Notes: a model not told the origin generated them from the sequence alone. Shown: positions 1 through 8,453, counted from the stretch's first letter. The stretch: 64,000 nucleotides of DNA from Zoogloea sp. (GCF_023150065.1 NZ_JAKLLN010000014.1:1-64000); one strand, 5' to 3'. Numbers and translations are program-made.

Positions 1-105
1 GCGTGCCACCCGACGTCGATACGCCGACGGGGCAACCTGCAAAACCTTGCAGATCGGCTCGACCCCAAGGCGGTCCCGGTGCATGTCGATGAAGTCGTGG
101 GTCAC
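1..105 (-). CDS. IS3-family transposase OrfB, N-terminal fragment (truncated by window edge)
   Basis: Reverse translation from a GTG at 105-103 gives 35 codons that run off the window. They contain the typical OrfB opening [20 protein letters not shown] followed by [11 protein letters not shown]. The GTG overlaps the orfA stop (GTGA), so OrfB is in the -1 frame relative to OrfA. In this family OrfB carries the DDE catalytic core and is usually made as an OrfAB fusion by programmed frameshifting. The catalytic part is not in view, so activity cannot be judged. Confidence 0.8.
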   Translation of the reverse strand, partial: MTHDFIDMHRDRLGVEPICKVLQVAPSAYRRRVAR

Positions 106-422
106 TTGTTGCGGCGGTCGAGCTCCGCCTGCGCGAAATACGCGCTGGCCAGGCGCAGGATCTCGTTGGCCCGCTTCAGCTCCCGGACTTCCCGCTCCAG
201 TTCCTTGATGCGCGCGGTCTCGGCACTGCTGACCCCGTCCCGCTGGCCGGTGTCCCGCTCATGCTGCCGAACCCAGGCATGCAGTGTCTGGGCCGTGCAG
301 CCGATCTTCGCTGCAATCGACTGGATCGCTGCCCATTGCGACGGGTGCTCGCTGCGCTGCTCGAACACCATCCGCACTGAACGCTCGCGCACTTCCGGGG
401 CGTATTTCGTTGTCTTCTTCAT
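102..422 (-). CDS. IS3-family transposase OrfA (helix-turn-helix and leucine zipper protein)
   Basis: This 106-residue protein has the OrfA architecture. An N-terminal basic helix-turn-helix (about residues 5-55, with [19 protein letters not shown]) binds the element ends. A C-terminal heptad-rich helix (about 65-95, with [20 protein letters not shown]) is the leucine zipper used for multimerisation. The length is typical for the family. It ends at a TGA that overlaps the orfB start. The frame is intact, so the visible part of the element is not degenerate. Function is by family assignment. Confidence 0.88.
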   Translation of the reverse strand: MKKTTKYAPEVRERSVRMVFEQRSEHPSQWAAIQSIAAKIGCTAQTLHAWVRQHERDTGQRDGVSSAETARIKELEREVRELKRANEILRLASAYFAQAELDRRNK

Positions 423-492
423 GGCTCCATCTTCTCAAGAGTGGGAGCCTCCGCGAAACCCGGGGCGATTCAGTGTGAACAAAACTACTAGG

Positions 493-729
493 TCAGAAAA
501 ACTTCGTGCGCCCGATGAGCCGATCCTCGATCACCGAGACGTCAACTGCTCGATCACAGGAGCGGGGAGCGGGGGCGCCGTGAACGCTGATCACCAAGCG
601 AAGCACTGGCTGGAACCTTACTGGGACTGGTGGCGACATGAACAGAGGAACGCCACCATCCTGAACTGGAGGCTCTCCGAACAGTTGAAGCTGTACAGAG
701 TGATGATCTTGACGCTTGTCCTTAGACAT
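493..729 (-). CDS. Small protein of unknown function, coupled to the deaminase gene
   Basis: A 78-residue frame starts with ATG two bases after the stop of the upstream deaminase gene (TAG-CC-ATG), so the two are probably translated together. I do not recognise the family. The protein has a polar N-terminus, a Pro/Val-rich middle (PPVPVRFQPVLRLVISVHG) and an acidic-basic tail ending in KFF. There is no signal peptide, membrane segment or cysteine motif. The frame stops about 20 bp before the IS inverted repeat, so it may be complete or may be the remnant of a longer gene cut by the IS. Evidence for coding is position only; it could be spurious. Confidence 0.45.
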   Translation of the reverse strand: MSKDKRQDHHSVQLQLFGEPPVQDGGVPLFMSPPVPVRFQPVLRLVISVHGAPAPRSCDRAVDVSVIEDRLIGRTKFF

Positions 730-731
730 GG

Positions 732-2411
732 CTAGTTTCCAAGTTTAGGTGAGACATCAAGGAGTCGGGTATCTAGCTCTGAAGATTTTAGTTCTCTTAG
801 TGCGAGCCCCTCAAGCGTCGAGACGGCCTCAAGGGTCACAGCCGTGACTGGTGCCACAGATCTGAACTTGAGCATTCTGCCCGTAGAAGGATCCTTACGC
901 CCTCTGGGTCCTTCACTGAAGAGGTCCAGAAATCGAGCTGGCGCAACCCCGTCGAACGGAACGATGCGCACCTTACCCTGGTCGCTCTCCGACTCAGTTA
1001 TAGCATCTGCATGTAACCGCGTGGCAAGACTTTTTCGGTAAGGTTCTATGAACCGCACTTCAGTGATTCCCGCGGCGATGATGTGTCGGGCGCACGAGTG
1101 GCACGGATACGTCGTCACATACAGCTTGCCCCCTTTTACCCGGGCGCCCGCCGAGTGGCCTGCGTTTAAAATCGCATGCATCTCGGCATGAACAGCTCGA
1201 GAAAACTCGATCAACCCACGAACTTCGGATGATTTACGCAAGCGCGCGAGAACCTTGCCTCGTTCGGCTTCGGGCACGATGCCTTCCTTGATAAGTGCAC
1301 TCGTTAGACGGTTAGCGATTTCGGACTTTTCTTCGTCATTGAAGCACTTTCCTCCATCCTTGTTCCAGCACCGGTGATCGACATAATTCTTCTCCTCAGG
1401 CCTACCAAACGCTTCGTAGAGCCCTCCGAACGATCGTGGGACATCGTTCCAGCCGACAGCAAGGGTTTCCCCAACGGCATCCGTGATGGCGGCGCCAACT
1501 TGTCGAGACAGGCAGGCAGAGTTACGAGCTGCTGAATGTGCCTCATACATCGCTCGTTCATCTGCCGTCGGTGTGATGACTTTTGCACCGAGCAGGAGAT
1601 CGAGATAGCGGGCCAGGGGCGCCTTAATCTGATCATCTGTGCCATCGCTGATTCGTAAGAAGAAATCCGCCTGAGGAAAGATGTCACGGACACTCTGGCC
1701 GTTCGCGATCTCCTCCCCGGAATCTCGGTCGATGAGCTTATAGACCTCGCTCTTCTCCCCCAGTTTTTTCGATAACTCCTGGATTCGCAGCTCGATCGGG
1801 GAGTAGACGCTGATTACATGCAGCAACTTTCCATAGACGGATCGGAGAAGTTCCAACTCATCCCGGTTTTTGATCGAGTTTATGATGTGGCAGTGGCGTA
1901 CAACTGGACTTGGCACCACTGCGTCTTCGGGGGGTAGAACCTCATCAAGAGATAGCTGGGCCTGATCCGGGACGGGGCTACTCTCTTGCAAGCGCACCGT
2001 TGCGATGTGCCGGATCGCCAATTGAGCAAGTACAGAGTTGCCGTGATCTCGCCTCATTGCGTTACCGGCCTCGATCAGATCATTGATCGATTGGGGATCA
2101 CTAGGCTTACCAAGTTTCCGAATGAACTCACTCAGTCGAATCTCAGTTGCGCACTTGTAATCATGTGAACGCGAGAGCAGGTCTATCAGGATTTCAGATA
2201 CTCGATGGAGAGGGGTGCCCAGAGGGCCGCACAAGGCGATCACAATCTCCGGAGTTACCGCCTTGTCGATTCGGTCTTTCGCTCCAAATCGGCCTTTTTG
2301 GCCGGCACTGCCTGCTACCGGCAGCTTTGCAACGTTTGCTGAACTTGCCACCTGATTGCCCCCTCTTCTGTTCCGTTTGTCAGCTACGGCTGTTGCCTCA
2401 CTAATGCGCAT
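732..2411 (-). CDS. Anti-phage type dCMP/dCTP deaminase (AvcD/DcdV-like)
   Basis: The C-terminal half is a zinc-dependent cytidine/deoxycytidylate deaminase domain. It has SRQVGAAI, the HAE motif (ligand His408, proton-shuttling Glu410) and PCHSC (ligands Cys437 and Cys440). An extra CW-x6-C cysteine pair sits between SRQVGAAI and HAE, where dCMP deaminases often bind a structural metal. The N-terminal part opens with IVIALCGPLGTPLHR, a P-loop-like strand lacking the usual GK[ST]. This two-part layout and length match the AvcD/DcdV family, which depletes deoxycytidine nucleotides during phage infection. I start it at ATG 2411 (559 aa). A longer frame reaches a TTG at 2501, but that TTG lies inside the tRNA terminator hairpin. 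Base composition is clearly less GC-rich than the rest of the window. No AvcI-like RNA could be recognised in the 80 bp upstream. Confidence 0.75.
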   Translation of the reverse strand: MRISEATAVADKRNRRGGNQVASSANVAKLPVAGSAGQKGRFGAKDRIDKAVTPEIVIALCGPLGTPLHRVSEILIDLLSRSHDYKCATEIRLSEFIRKLGKPSDPQSINDLIEAGNAMRRDHGNSVLAQLAIRHIATVRLQESSPVPDQAQLSLDEVLPPEDAVVPSPVVRHCHIINSIKNRDELELLRSVYGKLLHVISVYSPIELRIQELSKKLGEKSEVYKLIDRDSGEEIANGQSVRDIFPQADFFLRISDGTDDQIKAPLARYLDLLLGAKVITPTADERAMYEAHSAARNSACLSRQVGAAITDAVGETLAVGWNDVPRSFGGLYEAFGRPEEKNYVDHRCWNKDGGKCFNDEEKSEIANRLTSALIKEGIVPEAERGKVLARLRKSSEVRGLIEFSRAVHAEMHAILNAGHSAGARVKGGKLYVTTYPCHSCARHIIAAGITEVRFIEPYRKSLATRLHADAITESESDQGKVRIVPFDGVAPARFLDLFSEGPRGRKDPSTGRMLKFRSVAPVTAVTLEAVSTLEGLALRELKSSELDTRLLDVSPKLGN

Positions 2412-2490
2412 GATCACGTCAACATCTTCACTTGGCCCACGAGCTTTGGCTTGCTCTACATAGCTAACGCTAGCCCAGTGATAGCCCAGC

Positions 2491-2517
2491 AAAAAGGCCA
2501 ACCCCGAAGAGTTGGCC
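2491..2517 (-). terminator. Rho-independent terminator of tRNA-Thr
   Basis: On the minus strand the stem GGCCAAC / GTTGGCC (2517-2511 and 2502-2496) closes an 8-base loop and is followed by a five-T run at 2495-2491. It begins 18 bases past the tRNA CCA end. Confidence 0.8.
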
Positions 2518-2534
2518 TAAGTGCTTGTTTCTGA

Positions 2535-2610
2535 TGGTGCCGCTGACCGGAATCGAACTGGTGACCTTCGCATTACGAATGCGCTGCTCTACCGACTGAG
2601 CTACAGCGGC
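2535..2610 (-). tRNA. tRNA-Thr (anticodon CGT)
   Basis: A 76-base cloverleaf on the minus strand begins GCCGCTG and ends CAGCGGC-ACCA with an encoded CCA. The D arm is GCTC/GAGC, the anticodon loop TTCGTAA gives anticodon CGT (codon ACG), and the T loop is TTCGATT. The anticodon arm matches the familiar bacterial tRNA-Thr(CGT). One A-C mismatch is seen in the T stem. The 3' end faces the less GC-rich deaminase/IS segment, a common arrangement where elements integrate at tRNA genes. Confidence 0.95.
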
Positions 2611-2677
2611 TAACAACAGCCCGCTATGATACAGCCACCACTTTATCCACGCAAGCTTTGGGCGGGTATCCGGAACA

Positions 2678-2722
2678 AAGGAAAGGCGGCTCCCCGGGTC
2701 GTATTCAGGCCGGGAGCCGCCC
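2678..2722 (-). terminator. Terminator of the pil operon after pilY1
   Basis: Just after the pilY1 stop, GGCGGCTCCCG (2721-2711) and its complement (2695-2685) form an 11-bp GC-rich stem with a 15-base loop, followed by TTTCCTTTG. The T tract is imperfect, but position and stem strength support termination. Confidence 0.65.
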
Positions 2723-2726
2723 ACGT

Positions 2727-5700
2727 TTACTGGCCGATAATCCGCCAGTTGAGGACGCGTGGATCGCCAAAACCACCAACCTGGCTACCCACGAAGGCCG
2801 GATTTCCGGCATTTCCATAAGAGCCGAGCAGGCGAATCGAGGAACCATAGCGAACCAGCTTGGAGCCCACGATACCGGAGGCTGAGGTGACAAACGGAAT
2901 GGGCACCCGGACACCGTTCTGCACGGTTCCAAACGCGGTCTTCGCTGATCCATACTTCACGGCATAGGCCGCGCTTTCGCCGCCCGGATTGCACTTATCC
3001 TGGTTCATCAGGGTTCCCACCCAGGAGACCAGACCCTCGTTGACCTGCGGATGCTGGACGACCTGCTCGGCGAGGGTGCCGCGCAGCCCAGTGAGGTCAT
3101 AGAACCACCCCATGGGCTTTGAGGAATCCAGGGTCACGCCATCAACCAGACTCGTCACCTCCACCATCTTGCTTCTTCCTACCGGGAAGGTCACACCGCT
3201 GGGGAGCGGATTGGCCGCACCTGGACTCGAGGAATAGGGATCGGAAACAGTCCCGTCCCTGAGAGCATAGAAGGTTTGCTGCTGGGAGTTGGTCCGGTCA
3301 TTGGTATGCAACAGCTTGCCAGTGCCGACAAACACATAGCGGACGAGATCGGGCGCGATATCCACCCGGGGCTCCGTCGTCACGGGCTGGGGATCTCCGT
3401 CGGAATCCCTCAGATTGAGAATCGGCGTGGTGGGATTGGGTACGGAGGCGGTGGCACTGGTGAAGTCAAAACGCCACACGTTGCCCAGCAGGTCACCGGC
3501 ATAGATCTGATCCACGGTCATGTCTGCATAGTCCGGGATGTAGCCCGTCAGATGCGCCAAGCCAGCGGGATTGGCGGCGGTGCCCTGATTAGTGTAGATC
3601 TTCTGCAGGAGTGTCCCTGACTTGGGATCAAGGACGAACAGCACGCCCTTTCCGGGGACACTCGTATTCGAGGTACCCAGGGTGTTGTTGTAACCCGCCG
3701 CAATCGCCACAACCCAACCCCACTTGCGGGTCTTCACGATGAAGGGTCGCCCGTAGCTGTACCCCATATCTTCGTGGGTGAACTCCCACAGGACCTTGCT
3801 CGCAATGGTCGTTTCGCTGGTGGACGCCGTGGGCACGTCGGTGACATCCAGGGCGACGTAGCTGCGCCCGCCCTTGCCGAGACCGAAAACCAGCAAGGTC
3901 CGCCAATCGGAAGAGGCGGGGTCGGTCGTGATGGTGCCACCCGCCCGCTTGAAGTCCACATCCCGGGAGAAGGGCGTGCTGTTGACGTAATAGTGGTGGA
4001 GGTAGGCATTGTCGCTCAGGGCTCGGAGACCGCTTTCCGCCGGCTTGGCATCAGGGCCGAGATAGACCGCATTGGGAATCACAGCAAAGAGCTCTCCGCC
4101 GCCCGACGTCGTCAGCTGCCCATCAAACGCATGCAGCATGCCGTCATTCGCCCCTACATAGACCACCGGTTTGCGCGATGCCTTGTTGGCCTTGAAGGTG
4201 GAATATCCGGGGTTATAGGCGTCGGAGTAATACTGGCTCGGCGGACCGACATAAAGGGCTCCGGAATCCACGATATCGCCAAGGACCGAGGCGCGATAGC
4301 GATAGGACTTGCGCAGGGTCAGGGTGGATTGGTTGGTGACATCACCGCGCAGATAGCTCAGCACATTGGCCTGCTCCGTGGAGGAGCCGAGGGCAGCCTT
4401 CTGGGCTGCAGAAAGATTGGCCAGGCGGAAGGGAACACCTTTGAGGGTACCGGTCGCATCAGGAGACAGGGTGACCACCTTCCGTGCAGTGTCCCAGCCA
4501 CTTCCACTGACCAGGGAATCCAGCTTCAAGGCTGCGCTCCAGGCCTGGGAAGTGGTGATCACACCGGTATTGACGTTGATGGAGTCGATCTTCAAGCCCT
4601 TCAGATCACCAGACCAATAAAGAGAGTTGTAGGTCGTCTGGAAGAAGCCGTCAGATGCCAGGCTGTCCGAGATCACCGATGCGGTCGTACCGACACCGGA
4701 GGCGGAGCCGATCAGCGAGTTGATCTGGCTGAAGGCCGAATTGAGGCCCGAGATAAGGCGATCAGGATCCGAGGCAGGGAAGTAGGTATCCGGAATGGTC
4801 GTGCCTTTATAGGTCTGGCCCAAGGCGTTCCATTCGCCGTTGTCAGGTACGCCATTGCCGTTCGTATCGGTAAAGCCACCATACTTCGCTGCCTTGAAGT
4901 ACTGGTTATTGGCGGTCATTGTGGAATATTCCAGAGCATCCACCCAGAACGTCTTGATACGTGCATCGGGAAAGTCGCTGCGCAGCGGCTTGGTATTGGC
5001 GGCGTAGGCCATACCGGCAATGTAATCGTAGGTCAGGCTGTAGCCGCTGAGCTTCTTGGTCCAGGCGTTCACAGTCTCTCCATTGAGCCGCTCCGCAGCC
5101 ACCAACGGATCCATGCTGTAGCCGCTGCCCGAAAGATTGTTGTCGCAATTGTCGCCGCAGGTGTTCGTATCCCCGATGCCGATGATGAACTGCTTCTGAC
5201 AACTGCCACCTTGCGAGGCTGGCAGCACAGGGTCGATCCAGTTGGTAATGACGGGAAAGTCATCCTTGATATTGATGCGCTGTGCAGTCGTAACACCCGC
5301 CGGTATCGCCGAATAGCTCGCCACATGCCCAATCCCGGATGGTCCGAGCAAATAACGCAGGGCAACCGCATACATCTCGCTGACGTTGTCGTAGCGTTTG
5401 TAGCTCTTTGCCTTGTAACCGAAAAGATTCAGGTAGTTGATCGCACCCGTGCGGCTCACTTCCGCATCCCCCTGCCGATCGGCGGGGAACGGATCCTGAA
5501 GGAAGGCCCCCGTCTCGAGCACCTCCTCCCGTGTGTCGCGAATCTGGGCCTTTAACACACCGCCGTCCCATGCCTTCAGGAGCGTATCCGAACCATAGGT
5601 ACTTTCGTTCAGATTGTGATAGCCCGCAGCACCAAAACGCATCTTCTGGATATTCTTCTGGATCAGGCCGACCGGCTTGTAGACGCGCTTTGTCTTGTCG

Positions 5701-6536
5701 GCGTTCTCGTACTTTTGACAGTAAAACTGGTCGGCGTATTCGTGCTTCGAAGTGTCAGTACCGCTGCATACCTGCACACGCACCTGGTAACTCTTGTACT
5801 TGGTACTCGACGAATTGCTATTGCTGTAGCTGAACTCTACGTTGATACCCTTGTTGTAAACAGTGGCGATGAGATTATTGGAGCCACTGGTCGACAAAGC
5901 AGTGTATTTAGTGATGTTCCCAGAGGCGAGAGACTTGTCAGGGAAGTTGGACTTTGACCCCTGATCGTTGGACCACGCCTTTTTCAGGATGGTGACTCCC
6001 ACCGGAGTGCTCGCGGAAAAATCGGCTGGTTCATCCTGATCCCGTGCCCCGCCGGTCATGGCCCAGCGGAACAGGTCGATCACGTGCATGGTCGCCCAGT
6101 TCATGTAATTGCCGGACCACTCGCCAGAGCAGGTGTAATTGCTACCCTGGATGCTTGCCGTGGGATAGAAGTAGCCGTTGGTTTCCGACCCCGAATAGGC
6201 GTAGCAACGGGTCGGGTCGAAATAGCCCAGGTACTTTCGGGTCGGCTCAAAATAAGGATCGGCAGTAGACGATGCAGCCAACGCGGTAACACCGTAGGCA
6301 CCCGTACTGAAGTTGGCGTGGCTCTGCGCCGTGGGGAACTCCACCGACAGCGCGAGCATCACGTTGGCCGGAACCGCCTCCGTACTGGCAGAGATGGGTA
6401 CGTCGGCCAGGGCGGTATCGGCGGCATACACCACCGGCAATGCTGCATTCCAGGCAGCAACCACTAAAAGGGAACGGGCCGCGAGGGATTTCCAGCGGGC
6501 TGAAGAAGCCCCGGCCAGACTGTTGGATGCGTTCAT
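2727..6536 (-). CDS. pilY1: Type IV pilus assembly / tip adhesin protein PilY1
   Basis: PilY1 sits at the pilus tip with the minor pilins and promotes pilus extension and adhesion. This 1269-residue protein has an N-terminal signal peptide ending around AADTALA and the PilY1-typical segments VEFPTAQSHANFS, KYLGYFDPTRCY and GNYMNWATMHVIDLFRWA. The C-terminal half is a seven-bladed-propeller-like domain with repeated VYVGANDGMLHAFDG and GWVVAIAAGYNN strands. A calcium-loop-like stretch DTNGNGVPDNGE is at about 557-568. No von Willebrand MIDAS (DxSxS) is seen at the N-terminus, unlike the Pseudomonas protein. I chose the ATG at 6536, which has GGGGA nine bases upstream; an ATG at 6557 is also possible. 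Last gene of the pilE operon. Confidence 0.9.
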   Translation of the reverse strand: MNASNSLAGASSARWKSLAARSLLVVAAWNAALPVVYAADTALADVPISASTEAVPANVMLALSVEFPTAQSHANFSTGAYGVTALAASSTADPYFEPTRKYLGYFDPTRCYAYSGSETNGYFYPTASIQGSNYTCSGEWSGNYMNWATMHVIDLFRWAMTGGARDQDEPADFSASTPVGVTILKKAWSNDQGSKSNFPDKSLASGNITKYTALSTSGSNNLIATVYNKGINVEFSYSNSNSSSTKYKSYQVRVQVCSGTDTSKHEYADQFYCQKYENADKTKRVYKPVGLIQKNIQKMRFGAAGYHNLNESTYGSDTLLKAWDGGVLKAQIRDTREEVLETGAFLQDPFPADRQGDAEVSRTGAINYLNLFGYKAKSYKRYDNVSEMYAVALRYLLGPSGIGHVASYSAIPAGVTTAQRINIKDDFPVITNWIDPVLPASQGGSCQKQFIIGIGDTNTCGDNCDNNLSGSGYSMDPLVAAERLNGETVNAWTKKLSGYSLTYDYIAGMAYAANTKPLRSDFPDARIKTFWVDALEYSTMTANNQYFKAAKYGGFTDTNGNGVPDNGEWNALGQTYKGTTIPDTYFPASDPDRLISGLNSAFSQINSLIGSASGVGTTASVISDSLASDGFFQTTYNSLYWSGDLKGLKIDSINVNTGVITTSQAWSAALKLDSLVSGSGWDTARKVVTLSPDATGTLKGVPFRLANLSAAQKAALGSSTEQANVLSYLRGDVTNQSTLTLRKSYRYRASVLGDIVDSGALYVGPPSQYYSDAYNPGYSTFKANKASRKPVVYVGANDGMLHAFDGQLTTSGGGELFAVIPNAVYLGPDAKPAESGLRALSDNAYLHHYYVNSTPFSRDVDFKRAGGTITTDPASSDWRTLLVFGLGKGGRSYVALDVTDVPTASTSETTIASKVLWEFTHEDMGYSYGRPFIVKTRKWGWVVAIAAGYNNTLGTSNTSVPGKGVLFVLDPKSGTLLQKIYTNQGTAANPAGLAHLTGYIPDYADMTVDQIYAGDLLGNVWRFDFTSATASVPNPTTPILNLRDSDGDPQPVTTEPRVDIAPDLVRYVFVGTGKLLHTNDRTNSQQQTFYALRDGTVSDPYSSSPGAANPLPSGVTFPVGRSKMVEVTSLVDGVTLDSSKPMGWFYDLTGLRGTLAEQVVQHPQVNEGLVSWVGTLMNQDKCNPGGESAAYAVKYGSAKTAFGTVQNGVRVPIPFVTSASGIVGSKLVRYGSSIRLLGSYGNAGNPAFVGSQVGGFGDPRVLNWRIIGQ

Positions 6537-6564
6537 GTCGGTATATCCCCAGGTCATTTCAGTA

Positions 6565-7233
6565 TCACTCTTCCAGGAATGTCACGGTCCACTGGGCGTA
6601 GGTTTGGCTGTTGCGCACGCCGTCGGTACGCACGGTAACGCGGTAAAGGGGTGATGCCGTTGAACCCGGCTTCTCGGCCCAGCCATCCCCTCCAAGGGGT
6701 GAGTCGGTCGAAAGAACACAGCTCACCTTGTTCGACGGCCCGTAGGCTTCACACATGCGCTCGATCAGGAAACGGACCTCATTACCATCTTTGTTCTTGT
6801 TTGGACCGACTTCGGTGAGGATGAGGGGTGCAATCTTGAACATCGCATCGAACTGGGTCTTGTTCTTGATGATCAGCGGGATGCCGTTTTCGTCGGACTC
6901 CAGCATGCGGGGATAGAAATTGAGTTTGGCCCATTCGCCGGCCGCGGAGCATGCCGTTCCCGTATTGGCAGGCGGCGGGCAACCTACGATGGAGTCCTGA
7001 TAGCTGCGAAAATTTGCCGACTTCATGGTCTCGAACGCCTTGTTGAGACCGCGTCCTGCACTGTTGATCGAGTCACGCTTGAAACCGATGTTGCCGGACA
7101 GCAAGGCCGAGGTATCGACAGAATTCAGCAACGACACCGAACCCAGCATCATGACGACCAGCACCACCAGCACCACAGCCAGAACCACGCCATGCTGCCG
7201 TCGGGAAGAGAGGTGTCGCAGTTTCGAGGACAT
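6565..7233 (-). CDS. pilX: Type IV pilus minor pilin PilX
   Basis: This 222-residue protein has the PilX N-terminal architecture: a short basic leader, then HGVVLAVVLVVLVVMMLGSVSLL, a hydrophobic alpha helix like that of prepilins. GNIGFKRDSINSAGRGLN follows, where PilX proteins show a conserved 'N..F..D...A' helix. A cysteine-containing globular domain completes it. PilX with PilV, PilW and FimT primes pilus assembly and links PilY1 to the tip. It lies between pilW (19 bp) and pilY1 in one leftward operon. The ribosome site is weak (GGATCCCGA before ATG). Assignment rests on both N-terminus and gene order. Confidence 0.85.
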   Translation of the reverse strand: MSSKLRHLSSRRQHGVVLAVVLVVLVVMMLGSVSLLNSVDTSALLSGNIGFKRDSINSAGRGLNKAFETMKSANFRSYQDSIVGCPPPANTGTACSAAGEWAKLNFYPRMLESDENGIPLIIKNKTQFDAMFKIAPLILTEVGPNKNKDGNEVRFLIERMCEAYGPSNKVSCVLSTDSPLGGDGWAEKPGSTASPLYRVTVRTDGVRNSQTYAQWTVTFLEE

Positions 7234-7252
7234 TCGGGATCCAAACGCAAAA

Positions 7253-8449
7253 TCAGATGTTCGGGGGCGTTCTCATGCTGCGCAGAGGAATCACCCATTC
7301 GTAGGTCTGGTACTGGTAGCGCTGCTCCTCGGTGGTCAGTGTCCGGCTGAAGCGTCTACTTGATGCCAGATCCTGGAAAAGCTCGATGCTGGTCATGGGC
7401 GCAGGAGTCGTGATCGGCTGCGAGGAGCGCACCACCATCGCAATCCGGAGCGCCTTGATGTAGCCGATCCGCTGCTGGGTTGCGCGCTTGCCGTCCATCA
7501 GATCAGCAAAAGTCCACCCCGACTCCGACGGGGAAACCCACTCATCCACCGCGTTGTCATTGATGTCGCCCCCCACGCCGTTATCAAGCCCATACCGTGC
7601 CTTGATGAGAAAGATGTTCTCGCCGACGATCTGTGGATCGATCCGCTTGAGCAGGTCGTACTGGACGAGTTCGCTATCGCTGCTAACCCCCAGCATGGCG
7701 AAGTTCGGGTTATCCCTCAGGCCGAGGTGAAAAGCAGCCGGCGATTTCGTGTAGATTGCCGAATCGACGGTCCCATAAGTCGTGGTGTTGAGGGGAACCA
7801 GCTTGGCAAAGGTGGCAACCTTGAGCCCGAGCGATGCATCAGTGGTGAGCACCGGAGCGGTCATGGTCTTGGCGGCCTGCACAACCCGGCAATCCCCCGG
7901 ATCTTCGGCCAGCTTTCGCGGCACCGTCAGGATCAGGTCGTACGCAAGTGCAGCTGCACTGCTCTTCGGAATCATCCCGATGGTCGGCGTCTGGACAACA
8001 AGCGAGTCTCCGGTGGCACTGGAAAAGCTCAGGCCCTGATTGCCGGCCGCCGAATCACCGGCCATCACCATGATCACGTCTGATCCGCTCCCGCCATTGA
8101 CGATCGCTGCAGGCACGGCCCGCAATGTCTGGGGGACGGAGGAAAAGGGGCTGGGGTAACCGGTGGGGCTGGGCAAAACCACATTGCCGGACTCGGTGAC
8201 CAACAGCCGGCACCCCCACACCCACGACCCGCGGGCCAGACCAGACCCCGCCTCCTGGATCAGCATGTCAAGCCGCTGGGCAGCAATGGCTGCCGACTGC
8301 AGCGCATCCCCCGTTCCGGAAATATTGCGCCGATAGGTTTCGCTGGACGAAAAGCTCTGCATGATCACCAGGCTGGCCACCAGCCCGACGACCATCCCCA
8401 CCATCATCTCGACGATGCTCAGGCCCGCCTGGCGCTGCCGCCGACCCAT
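7253..8449 (-). CDS. pilW: Type IV pilus minor pilin PilW
   Basis: The N-terminus has a prepilin leader and cleavage site, MGRRQRQAG|LSIVEMMVGMVVGLVAS. The Glu5 equivalent (E in LSIVE) is required for pilin docking. The C-terminal region, about 350 residues, contains PilW-like segments such as LRIAMVVRSSQP and ends with the R-Y-x-Y-Q-T-Y-E-W-V-I-P-L-R-S motif common at PilW C-termini. I start it at ATG 8449 (398 aa), five bases after pilV, giving a short leader. Upstream ATGs at 8488 and 8479 would overlap pilV and lengthen the leader. PilW belongs to the pilus tip/priming complex. Confidence 0.85.
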   Translation of the reverse strand: MGRRQRQAGLSIVEMMVGMVVGLVASLVIMQSFSSSETYRRNISGTGDALQSAAIAAQRLDMLIQEAGSGLARGSWVWGCRLLVTESGNVVLPSPTGYPSPFSSVPQTLRAVPAAIVNGGSGSDVIMVMAGDSAAGNQGLSFSSATGDSLVVQTPTIGMIPKSSAAALAYDLILTVPRKLAEDPGDCRVVQAAKTMTAPVLTTDASLGLKVATFAKLVPLNTTTYGTVDSAIYTKSPAAFHLGLRDNPNFAMLGVSSDSELVQYDLLKRIDPQIVGENIFLIKARYGLDNGVGGDINDNAVDEWVSPSESGWTFADLMDGKRATQQRIGYIKALRIAMVVRSSQPITTPAPMTSIELFQDLASSRRFSRTLTTEEQRYQYQTYEWVIPLRSMRTPPNI

Positions 8450-8453
8450 GGTC

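Larger units (their letters stand above)
1..472 (-). mobile_element. IS3-family insertion sequence, 5' end only (rest lies outside the window)
   Basis: Two overlapping transposase frames read leftward (orfA, then the start of orfB), the standard IS3 arrangement. The likely outer terminal inverted repeat is at 445-472 on the minus strand, reading TGAATCGCCCCGGGTTTC and onward; it starts with TGA and lies about 25 bp outside orfA, as in IS51-like members. The other end is beyond base 1, so its match, the target duplication and completeness cannot be tested. The element lies 20 bp past the stop of the small ORF at 493-729. Confidence 0.8.

Noticed and set aside
2535-2610. tRNA pseudogene because of a T-stem mismatch
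   Set aside because: All other stems, loops, anticodon and CCA are intact and a terminator follows; one A-C pair does not argue for inactivity.
3774-5555. 593-codon open frame on the plus strand inside pilY1
   Set aside because: Antisense shadow of pilY1 in a GC-rich genome; low-complexity Gly/Arg/Ile composition and no domain.
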